Positions 39,386 to 49,748 of a stretch of DNA of 64,000 bases are shown in pieces (positions within the stretch are counted from its first letter, which is position 1; the number at the start of each line of letters is the position of its first letter). The stretch comes from Pseudomonadota bacterium (GTDB lineage: Bacteria; Pseudomonadota; Gammaproteobacteria; JAADHS01). The notes under the pieces are model-generated. The model made no database searches. It was not told the DNA's origin and saw only the letters and a program-made list of their open reading frames with translations. The DNA is taken from NCBI GenBank assembly GCA_021821045.1, contig JAKACW010000024.1, forward strand, positions 1 through 64,000. The letters are read 5' to 3'. The translations under genes were made by a program, and so were the position numbers.

Positions 39386-39953
39386 TCGGCGGTTGATCCG
39401 CTGGGGCGCCCCGTCGGCCGCCATTCTCCTTTGCTGCGCGTCGCACGCTGCCTACGCTCAATTCCTGCAAATCGATCTCGGCAATCAAAGCGTGAACATC
39501 GCCGTGGAACAGCATCGTTTTCGCGGTTTCAATGCTTCGCTGCTGTATACGGAGCAGAACGGTCATCAGGATCTGTTGGCCGGTGCGGGTTACACCGCTA
39601 AGAGCTGGCTGCTGGGGCGCGCGCAGAATTTTTACCTCTCCACCGGCGCAAAGTTTTACGCGACGGACGTGCTCGAATCCTATGTCAACACCGTGGCCTG
39701 GCATAACGTGATTCGAATCGAACCGCGCCGCTGGCAAGCAATGGAGTTGGCGGCCGTTTTGGATTACGGGCCGTCGTTCGCCACGTTTCGCGACGGCGAG
39801 TCCTTTTGGGGCATTGCCGTTCAACTTGATTACAGTCTTTCGCACCAGAGCAACGCGATTGTCGGCTGGCGCCGCCTGGGTGTGGAATTAACCGGCGGGG
39901 ACGAGGCCGATATCGAGCGCGGCGGCTACGTCGGATTGAGTTGGCTTTTCTGA
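39369..39953 (+). CDS. YfaZ-like outer membrane protein
   Basis: GTG start overlapping the anti-sigma stop; signal peptide AAILLCCASHAAYA; alternating beta-barrel pattern ending GYVGLSWLF. Confidence 0.72.
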   Translation: MSPKSDRRLIRWGAPSAAILLCCASHAAYAQFLQIDLGNQSVNIAVEQHRFRGFNASLLYTEQNGHQDLLAGAGYTAKSWLLGRAQNFYLSTGAKFYATDVLESYVNTVAWHNVIRIEPRRWQAMELAAVLDYGPSFATFRDGESFWGIAVQLDYSLSHQSNAIVGWRRLGVELTGGDEADIERGGYVGLSWLF

Positions 39954-40078
39954 AGATTTCCGCGTCTGGGATCCGATCCTTCGTTTCCTTGGGTTTGCTC
40001 CGGTTCGGGATAAATCATTGGGCCGCCCTGCCGATACGGGCTAGGACAACTCCGAACGGGACGCCGAGCACCGCATCT

Positions 40079-42082
<2,004 letters not shown>

Positions 42083-42335
42083 GCCTGCTTTCGGGACGAG
42101 GCGATACGTGGTCCGGGCGGCGGATTATTGCCGTCCAGCGTCGAAACTTGCGTGGCGATGCCGTAGGAGGAACGGATTGTCGTCGTTCCGGCGGCGGCGA
42201 ATTACCCGGAAAATATGAGCATCGACTCGAGCCGTGAGCATCGCGAGCCAAAACTCCAGTCAAATCAGATTAAAAGAATTTCACCTCTTGCCGTTATGTT
42301 TATCGGATCCAAAAATAGCGCGTCGAACACATTGG

Positions 42336-42350
42336 TGGCCCGCGAATTGC
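42336..42350 (+). promoter_or_regulatory. Sigma-54 (-24/-12) promoter TGGCCCG-CGAA-TTGC
   Basis: TGGC-N8-TTGC(T) with correct GG-GC spacing of 12; upstream of ORF 42393. Confidence 0.7.
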
Positions 42351-42392
42351 TTTACTAACTACGAATGATGATGCGACGTAAGGAGTAGGCAG

Positions 42393-42707
42393 ATGACGAG
42401 TCCGATCGATAACAATGTCATGCCGGCCATGAGTGGCGGCAAGGGCAAGCGTAACGAGGAAGCCGGCGGTCAGGCCCGAAAAAGCGCGGGCGGCGCCGTC
42501 GAGGGTGGCGCCACGGTTGTTGGCGATAAGGTCAATATCAGCTCGGCGGGAAGCCAGCTCAATGCATCGCCGCGGGTGCGGCTAGATGATGCCACTCAGG
42601 CCATGCAAATGGCGCAGCGCATCAAGAGCGCATTCGCCGAAAATCCTGGGTTGGCGTTGTCAGCCCAAGGCGTTCAGGTCAAGGGAGAGCTACAGGGATT
42701 GCTGTAG
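42393..42707 (+). CDS. Small protein, possibly FlgM-like
   Basis: SD AAGGAG 9 nt before ATG; predicted sigma-54 promoter; GDKVNISSAGSQL resembles the FlgM (S)VxLSxxAQxL segment, followed by a predicted helix AQRIKSAF. Confidence 0.6.
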   Translation: MTSPIDNNVMPAMSGGKGKRNEEAGGQARKSAGGAVEGGATVVGDKVNISSAGSQLNASPRVRLDDATQAMQMAQRIKSAFAENPGLALSAQGVQVKGELQGLL

Positions 42708-42799
42708 CAGGCGGGTAGGATTGGGGAACACGGACGTTCGTCTCCTTACCTTTGCGCTGTCTCTTCATGGGATCATTGTTGTTAATCCACTACGGCACC

Positions 42800-42836
42800 A
42801 AGTGTGCAATGCAGACATTGTCTGCTATGCGCACTT
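42800..42836. promoter_or_regulatory. Long dyad AAGTGTGCAATGCAGA-cattg-TCTGCTATGCGCACTT (candidate enhancer/UAS)
   Basis: 13 of 16 arm positions complementary; centre about 130 bp upstream of the predicted TSS of the second sigma-54 promoter. Confidence 0.55.
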
Positions 42837-42923
42837 TGTACGATCGTGATTGTTCAGTCTCTGCCTCATAGTAAATTCGACAAAACGCTACGATTAAAAA
42901 CACTTAGCGAAAGCTAAGCGATA

Positions 42924-42939
42924 TGGCACATCCATTGCT
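42924..42939 (+). promoter_or_regulatory. Sigma-54 (-24/-12) promoter TGGCACA-TCCA-TTGCT
   Basis: Near-exact consensus with correct GG-GC spacing of 12, upstream of the NtrC-family activator gene. Confidence 0.7.
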
Positions 42940-43236
42940 GTTGTCGCAATGCGGCGTTCGAAAATTGGTGCCGCGTTGCGCACACCCGTTCGGGTTTCTA
43001 CGATTTTCCTTGACGCATCAATTTAGTGCGCAGCAAAAGCGTAGGCGAATGGCGACGCAAAAAATTCAAAACCCCGATTTTTCAGCCATTGCTTTGCGAA
43101 AAATGCGAGTTAATATGCTTTTGGCAGTCACTCCAACAATCTTCCCAATTTGCCACGTCCATGTAACTTGGCAAAGCGTACAAAGCACGGATCGCTTAGC
43201 GCGTCGAACGCGCGCACATTCTCGGAGGCGCACATC

Positions 43237-44847
43237 ATGAATCTGGCAGGATCGAATACACCAATCGCATTGGGCGCGAGCGCAACGCTTGAACTCGCGA
43301 AGATCGTCGGCGGCTGTGTCGAGCCGGACGTGACGGTCAACGAAATGCTTAAGTTCCTCGCGCGTGAGGCTGGATTGGAGAAAGTCGGCTTATTGTTTCC
43401 CGACCGTGCCACCGGAACGCTGCGTGCCGGCTACAGTTTCGCGACCGGTGCCGATGCCCGTCTTCCCGGCGAAGGTCCGGCGAGCGAAGGAATTGCCGCC
43501 AAAGTGATGAGCACCGCGCAAATTGCGTTGTTGCCCCGCGGTGTGCCGGAATCATCCGCGGCGTACCGACTGCTCGGCCCACGCTTGGGAGAGGCCAGTG
43601 TCGACAGTTTGTCCATTGTGGCCTTGCCCGTGCTGCAGTGCGACCAAGTGGTCGGGGCGCTGGTGGCGGTCGCCGGGCATGCGAGCCGCGCACCGTCGCG
43701 AGAGGTGCTGTACATGCTGCAAATGGCGGCTGTGCTGATTGGCCAGGTATTGCGCATTGGCGAGTTGACTGAGAGAAGGAATCAAGCGGCGGCGGTTTCC
43801 CAAGAGCCGGACCTGCGCGGCGCGAACACGCCGGAAGCCCGCGTCTTCGGCATCTTGGGTTATAGCCCGGCGCTGCGTAAGTCTATCGACAAGGCTATGC
43901 GCGCCTCGCAGTCGGACGCCACGGTATTGATGGTGGGCGAGTCGGGCAGCGGCAAAGAACGCTTCGCCCGCATGGTTCACCTTGCTAGCGCGCGGTGCGA
44001 CGGACCCTTCGTCTGTGTGAACTGCGCGGCGATCCCTCCGGATTTATTGGAGTCTGAGTTGTTCGGCCATGAGCGAGGTTCGTTCACCGGCGCCACTGGA
44101 ACGCGGCAAGGCAAGTTCGAGTTAGCCGACAAAGGAACCCTCTTTCTCGATGAAATCGGCGACATGAATTTGGACCTGCAGGCGAAGCTGTTGCGCGCGT
44201 TGCAGGACAAGGTCGTGCAGCGCGTCGGCGGTACCCAAGAAATCCCGACCGATGTGCGCATCATCGCAGCCACCAATCGGAATCTCGAAGAACTCATCAA
44301 GCAGGAGACCTTCCGGCTCGATCTTTATTTTCGCCTGAATGTCTTGAAGATTCAGTTGCCGTCTTTGCGCGAGCGGCGGGGCGACATCCGAATGCTCGCC
44401 TTATATTTCTTGACCCGCGAGAATCAACGCTACCGGCGCAACTTGGTGTTGACCGGTCCAGCCTTGGAGCGGCTGGAGAATTACGATTGGCCGGGCAATG
44501 TCCGTCAGTTGGAAAATGTCATCGAACGGGCGGTCATCATGGCTGAGCGCGAACTCATTTTCGCCGACGATATCGAGCAGCTCTTAAAGGACGAACTCGT
44601 TGTCGACGGTCCCGCAGTCGTGCCGATCAGCGTGGGCGGCATGCACCGAGTGTCGCCATCGCCCCGCGAGCATGAGGATGAACGCGTGCGTCCCTATCAA
44701 CGGGTCGATTCGATGGATGGCGGCGACATCGTGCGAGCGATAAGCGTCGCGAAGGGCAACAAGACACTGGCCGCGCGCACCCTGGGCTTGACGCCCCGGC
44801 AGCTGCACTACCGTCTGTCAAAGCTGGGTTTGCGCGAGCACCACTAG
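43237..44847 (+). CDS. GAF-AAA+-Fis sigma-54-dependent transcriptional activator
   Basis: GESGSGKERFARMVH, ELFGHERGSFTGATGTRQGKFE (GAFTGA-type loop as GSFTGA), GTLFLDEIGDMNLDLQAKLLRAL; C-terminal Fis HTH KTLAARTLGLTPRQLHYRLSKLG. Confidence 0.94.
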   Translation: MNLAGSNTPIALGASATLELAKIVGGCVEPDVTVNEMLKFLAREAGLEKVGLLFPDRATGTLRAGYSFATGADARLPGEGPASEGIAAKVMSTAQIALLPRGVPESSAAYRLLGPRLGEASVDSLSIVALPVLQCDQVVGALVAVAGHASRAPSREVLYMLQMAAVLIGQVLRIGELTERRNQAAAVSQEPDLRGANTPEARVFGILGYSPALRKSIDKAMRASQSDATVLMVGESGSGKERFARMVHLASARCDGPFVCVNCAAIPPDLLESELFGHERGSFTGATGTRQGKFELADKGTLFLDEIGDMNLDLQAKLLRALQDKVVQRVGGTQEIPTDVRIIAATNRNLEELIKQETFRLDLYFRLNVLKIQLPSLRERRGDIRMLALYFLTRENQRYRRNLVLTGPALERLENYDWPGNVRQLENVIERAVIMAERELIFADDIEQLLKDELVVDGPAVVPISVGGMHRVSPSPREHEDERVRPYQRVDSMDGGDIVRAISVAKGNKTLAARTLGLTPRQLHYRLSKLGLREHH

Positions 44848-44866
44848 CCCAGCGGGACGCGCCGGG

Positions 44867-45121
44867 CTATTTCGCCGACACGACGCATTTTGTGCGCGTC
44901 GGGAAGTGGTACAGTCCTTGCGCTTCTCTGAGTTCGCGCAGTTTCTGTTTGGCGGCTCGAAAGCCGGCCCGGTAGCTGGCTTTGAAGTTGGTCAGCGTGT
45001 TGCTGCGCATCCCGTGCTCATATCCGCTTTGATAAAGCTGTTTATTTACAGTGGTCGGAAGTTGGATCGCCAATTCCGTGGCGCGCGCCAAGTTGGGTTT
45101 GAGTTTAACGACCGTGGCCAT
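44867..45121 (-). CDS. Hypothetical small basic protein
   Basis: ORF with SD (ggaggtgtcccATG on the minus strand); no recognised domain. Confidence 0.55.
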   Translation of the reverse strand: MATVVKLKPNLARATELAIQLPTTVNKQLYQSGYEHGMRSNTLTNFKASYRAGFRAAKQKLRELREAQGLYHFPTRTKCVVSAK

Positions 45122-45214
45122 GGGACACCTCCAGGTGAAGGGTTCTATGGTTTTTATCGGCCGCAAGGGGGCAGTGACTGAAGAATTGATCAAAAGCCGC
45201 TTTGGAAGTGCCAG

Positions 45215-45811
45215 TTAAGCTTTGGCGTGCAGTTTTGCCGTGAGCTCGTCGATTTGTTTCTTCATGACGCTCATCATCCGAGCAAGCTCCTGGCGCACAT
45301 AGATATTTTCGACATGCATCTGCAGAACGAAGACCAGCTTCTCAAGCAGGGCGAGATCGGTCTTGGTGAATTTGCCGTCCCCTTTCTTATTTAACACCTG
45401 AATTGCGCCGACGACCTGTTTACGGGTGACGCCCGGCACCGGGATGCAGATCATGCTGCGGGTGACAAAGCCCGTCTGGGTCGCCACCAAATCATGGGCA
45501 CCCACTTGGCCTTCCATGTCGTATTCAACCAGCATCTTTCCTTCCAGGATAACGCGGCCGACGATCGAGCCTGCCGTGGGCACCGTTACCTGCCGCTCCG
45601 CGAGCCCCGTGCCGGCTTGAACCCAGGCGTTTTTGCTGAAGGGATCCAGAATAAAAATGCTGCAGCGCTCGGCTTCCAGCGCGCGCGGCATGACTTCGAC
45701 CAAGAACTCGAGTAAGTCCTTGTTGCCGTGGCGGGTTTTCCACGCTTTTTCAACGGTATCGTGCTTTTGCTTGAGTTCGATCAGTTGTTGCTGCAGTTGG
45801 CCGATGTCCAT
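45215..45811 (-). CDS. GAF domain protein
   Basis: RCSIFILDPFSKNAWVQAGTGLAERQVTVPTAGSIVGRVI...ICIPVPGVTRKQVVGAIQVLNKKGDGKFTKTDLALLEKL. Confidence 0.88.
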   Translation of the reverse strand: MDIGQLQQQLIELKQKHDTVEKAWKTRHGNKDLLEFLVEVMPRALEAERCSIFILDPFSKNAWVQAGTGLAERQVTVPTAGSIVGRVILEGKMLVEYDMEGQVGAHDLVATQTGFVTRSMICIPVPGVTRKQVVGAIQVLNKKGDGKFTKTDLALLEKLVFVLQMHVENIYVRQELARMMSVMKKQIDELTAKLHAKA

Positions 45812-45945
45812 AGCGGTGGTCCCAATGTATTTCCAATGTTTGGCTTATCGGACGGCCGCGCCGGGGCTTGATCGCTTTTTATTCAATATATGCGCCGCTC
45901 GGCCGATTCTACTTCCGTTCACTCACATTTCAGGGACGACACCTG

Positions 45946-47265
45946 GTGTTCTGGTTTCGAATTTTCCGGCCGGCGGCCGCCTTTCTTGCGCTCCTCCTTG
46001 CTGTCACGGGGGCCCCTCGAGCCGACGAATCAACCGAAACCTTGCGCCGCCTGACCTCCCAGCAGGATTTCCGCGCGGCGTACGACCTGGCAGCCGGGTT
46101 GGTGCCCGAACTCGCCGGTGAGCCCGATTTCGACTTCCACTTTGCTTTGGCGGCGCTGGGTATCGGCCGTGCGGGAGAGGCGGCATTGGCCCTGGAGCGG
46201 GTCCTGATGAGTCAACCCAGCAATGAACGCGCACGGCTGGAGTTGGGGCGCGCCTATCTGGCCCTCGGAGAGTACGGCAACGCCAAGCGTAGCTTCGAGC
46301 GCGTTTTGGCGGCCAATCCGCCGCCAAATGTTCGGACGCGAGTCGAGAACTTGCTTGTGTTCATCGAGAAACAGCTAACCCGCGGCCGGTGGCGCCCCAG
46401 TGCCTGGGGCAGCGCCTCGGCCGGCTACGACTCAAACGTCAACGCCGCCACCGATGTGGCCAGCGTCAGCGTTCCGGCCCTGGGCGGCAACGTCGCCCTT
46501 AACCCCTCCAGCCGGGAAATTGAGGACGGGTTCACAGAACTTGCGGCCGGGGGAGAGCTTAAATACCAAGTGAACCAACAGGCATTTGGATTTGGCGCCA
46601 TGAGCGTACGCGATCGAAACAATTTTGATACAGATGCATTCGACACCGTGGTTGCGAGCGCGCAATTCGGTTGGGATCAAATGCGCCAGGACGATCGTTG
46701 GCGGATTCCGGTCAGCGTCGATGGTCTGTGGTTGGATGGCGAGCGCTATCGCGAGTCCGCGGGCCTGGGCTTGGAGTGGAATCGTGAGCGCGAAGGGCGT
46801 AGTGCGCCCGGTGTATTTGTGCAGGGCGGAGTGATCTCCTATCCGACCCAAGCGCAGCGTGATGCTCGCTATTGGACCGCTGGTGCTGGACTGACCAAGC
46901 GCTTTGCGGCTCGGTTGCTTGGCCTCAACGTCTACTACGGTGACGAAACCGCGGAAGACAGCGCGGCCGCGTACAACGGCCGCCGCTACGGCGGGGCGCG
47001 CGTGATTGGACAGTGGAGCGTGACGCAGCGCATGACGGCGGTGGCCCAAATTGGTGCTCAGGAGAGCGAGTACGATGCTGCCGACCCAGTTTTTGCCAAG
47101 GTTCGCCGGGAGTCTATGACGCACGGTGCGATCGGATTGGCGTGGCGAAGTAGCGGACGTCTGACATGGCGGTTGGACGGATCTTTCATCGCGAACGACT
47201 CGAATCTCGAGCTCTACGAGTACAGCCGCTCCGTGATCAGTGGGAGCGTGAACTATGCGTTCTAA
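45946..47265 (+). CDS. TPR plus beta-barrel outer membrane protein, SLAM (DUF560)-like
   Basis: Signal peptide after GTG 45946; TPR (ERARLELGRAYLALGEYGNAKRSFERVL); barrel strands with SAGYDSNVNAATD; terminal SGSVNYAF. Confidence 0.75.
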   Translation: MFWFRIFRPAAAFLALLLAVTGAPRADESTETLRRLTSQQDFRAAYDLAAGLVPELAGEPDFDFHFALAALGIGRAGEAALALERVLMSQPSNERARLELGRAYLALGEYGNAKRSFERVLAANPPPNVRTRVENLLVFIEKQLTRGRWRPSAWGSASAGYDSNVNAATDVASVSVPALGGNVALNPSSREIEDGFTELAAGGELKYQVNQQAFGFGAMSVRDRNNFDTDAFDTVVASAQFGWDQMRQDDRWRIPVSVDGLWLDGERYRESAGLGLEWNREREGRSAPGVFVQGGVISYPTQAQRDARYWTAGAGLTKRFAARLLGLNVYYGDETAEDSAAAYNGRRYGGARVIGQWSVTQRMTAVAQIGAQESEYDAADPVFAKVRRESMTHGAIGLAWRSSGRLTWRLDGSFIANDSNLELYEYSRSVISGSVNYAF

Positions 47266-49735
47266 CTCTTTTCGAATTTGGCTGCAGGTCGCCATTGCGG
47301 CGTTGTTGATTCAAACGGCATTTGTCGTTCGCGCTCAGGCGGCTGATGAGGCGGGCGTTGTCATTGTTGTGAGCGGCGCGTTTGTCGCCGAACGCGCAGA
47401 CGGCACCACGCATACGCTGCAACGGAGATCGAAGTTTTTCGTCGGCGATGTTTTGCGCTTAAGCGAAGTTGGGCGGGCGCAAATTCGTTTCCATGACGGC
47501 ACGATTCTTTCCTTGGCCAGCGGCACCGATCTGAAGGTGGATGCCTTTCGCTGGAGCGAAAGCGCCCCCGCGGACGAAGTCGCCAATATCGTGACCTTGC
47601 TGAAAGGCGGCTTTAGAACCATTACGGGCGCAGTGTCGAAACGCAACCGTGATGCGTATCGCGTGAACACGCCCGTGGCCACCATCGGCGTGCGCGGCAC
47701 CCACTACAGCGTGGTGCTCAGCAGCGATCTGTTCGTGGGCGTGTGGGAGGGCGGCGTAACGCTGACGAATGACACCGGCAGCCTGGATCTTGGGTTGGAT
47801 GTGGCTTACCGCTACGGTCAGGTGAGTGCCGACCAATCCTTCCAGGGCTTAGTCGACGCGCCTGCCGTACTGATAGAGACAATGGATCCTGTCGGGACCG
47901 ATCCCGGTGCCACTGCTCAATCCGATGGCGCCGCAGAGAATGAAGCTGATGCGAGCGAACAAGCGTCCGCGGGTGCAGACGGATCCATGGCGGACGCGGG
48001 TGACGGCGTTGCGGAATCCTCGGGTGATTTGAGCGTCGCCACGGCGGACGGCGAAGCCGGTTCATTCTCGGACGCGACGACAACGGCCGTGACCTCGACA
48101 ACTCAACCGTTGACTCCGGTTATACAGCCGACCGTGCCGGTCGCCGCCGACGCGCGGTTGACCGATGTGGAAACGGCGTCTCTGACCAAAGGCGGGTTCG
48201 TGCTGTTTGGTGGCGTGGGTGCCAACGGCTCCTACGGCGGCAAGGCGAGCGACGGCGCCGCGGGCGACCCGCTCTTCGCCGATAACGGGCTCTATCCCGG
48301 CGCAGCGGAATTCGACACGCGACTTGCGGATGCTGTTGTTCGGCGCGGCAGCGCCGGAACAAACCCGACGGTGAGCTATGCTTCATTCGGCGCGACCATG
48401 GGGGACTGGTCCGGCACGACTACGAATCCGGTGACGGTTCAGACGGACGCTACCGACGCGAGCATTCTGACCAGCTATTCGAGCACCGCCTTTTGGCTGA
48501 CGTTTGACTACACGTCGCTGAGCGCGCTGCAAGGCCTGTCAGGTCAAGCGCAATACCGCAATCTTGTCGATTTCAAGGCGGGAGCGAGTCACGGCAGCGT
48601 GTCGGATTTTTTCATGACGACCGATGTCGACTTTGCCACCGGCACGGTTGGCGGCGGCATGTCGATTTACACCACCGGCGGCGACATTTGGCAGGTCGAC
48701 TATGATGGCTCGATTCAGGGCGCCGCGCTCAATCTCAGCATCGACGCGCTCGACAGCAAACTGTCCACGGCGGTTGACGGCGATATGGTGGTGACAGGCG
48801 AGATCAAAATGGCCTTCGCCGGCGCCAGCGGCGATGGCTTGGCCGGGTATTTCGATGTTCAATCCGCCACCACCGGTTCGGTCAGCGGAACGCTGCATGA
48901 CGTGGACGGGATTTTTCTGCTCGATAACACGCCCGTCGGCGACCGGCGTCTAACGACAACAGAGAGCGCCAGCATCGATCGGCTGGGCTTCGCTGCGATA
49001 GGCGGCCCCGTCGGCGGATTGTTTGACGGTAGCGCCTCTGCCGGCGGTGCGAACGGCGATCCCATACTGGTCAGCAAGGAACTCGACATCGACGGCAACT
49101 ACCCGGCCGCCGTGTTGCGCAGCGGGACTGCGACGCTGAATGCGCCGACGACGTTGGCCTTTGGTACAAAGCAGGTGGAATGGGGCGAGTGGAATGCCGA
49201 TCTGACCAATCAAGCCCACAGGTACACCAGCGCCGACGATCCGCTGCAGAAAGAGTTGGTCATGGATAGGGTATATTGGCTCACCGTTGAGCCGACGGAT
49301 CCGAGCGTGCTAAGCGCGCTGGCTAGCAACAACAAGACGGGCACGTGGACAGGCACGTTGTCCCCGTCGCAGTTCTCCGGCGTCAACGCCGGAGGGAGTC
49401 CGATCGCGAGCATGTCGTTCGATGCCACGATTCAGTTCGGAACCGGCGCGGTGACAGGCGCGGCAATGAGCGCGACGGTGATGCCCGATACGTGGAACGT
49501 CAACTTCAACGATTCGACGCTCGCAGGCGGCGTTCTTAATCTCACTGCGAATCCCACAACCAGCACGATCTCCGGATTGGGCCTGACCGATAATACGGTC
49601 AGCGGCGGACTGCGGGGCGCCATCACGGGCGACGCGGGCGACACGATCGCGGCGAGCTTCAGCTTGCGCTCGAACGAAGATCCCAACATCAATCTGAACG
49701 GCGCGTTCGCCAAGACGGGAACGATCTCGCCCTAG
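47255..49735 (+). CDS. FecR domain protein with two-copy C-terminal barrel-like module
   Basis: Signal peptide without lipobox; FecR-like RSKFFVGDVLRLSEVGRAQIRFHDGTILSLASGTDLKV...VNTPVATIGVRGTHYSV; internal duplication; overlaps upstream CDS by 11 nt. Confidence 0.82.
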   Translation: MRSNSFRIWLQVAIAALLIQTAFVVRAQAADEAGVVIVVSGAFVAERADGTTHTLQRRSKFFVGDVLRLSEVGRAQIRFHDGTILSLASGTDLKVDAFRWSESAPADEVANIVTLLKGGFRTITGAVSKRNRDAYRVNTPVATIGVRGTHYSVVLSSDLFVGVWEGGVTLTNDTGSLDLGLDVAYRYGQVSADQSFQGLVDAPAVLIETMDPVGTDPGATAQSDGAAENEADASEQASAGADGSMADAGDGVAESSGDLSVATADGEAGSFSDATTTAVTSTTQPLTPVIQPTVPVAADARLTDVETASLTKGGFVLFGGVGANGSYGGKASDGAAGDPLFADNGLYPGAAEFDTRLADAVVRRGSAGTNPTVSYASFGATMGDWSGTTTNPVTVQTDATDASILTSYSSTAFWLTFDYTSLSALQGLSGQAQYRNLVDFKAGASHGSVSDFFMTTDVDFATGTVGGGMSIYTTGGDIWQVDYDGSIQGAALNLSIDALDSKLSTAVDGDMVVTGEIKMAFAGASGDGLAGYFDVQSATTGSVSGTLHDVDGIFLLDNTPVGDRRLTTTESASIDRLGFAAIGGPVGGLFDGSASAGGANGDPILVSKELDIDGNYPAAVLRSGTATLNAPTTLAFGTKQVEWGEWNADLTNQAHRYTSADDPLQKELVMDRVYWLTVEPTDPSVLSALASNNKTGTWTGTLSPSQFSGVNAGGSPIASMSFDATIQFGTGAVTGAAMSATVMPDTWNVNFNDSTLAGGVLNLTANPTTSTISGLGLTDNTVSGGLRGAITGDAGDTIAASFSLRSNEDPNINLNGAFAKTGTISP

Positions 49736-49748
49736 GCGTAGTTCGGCT

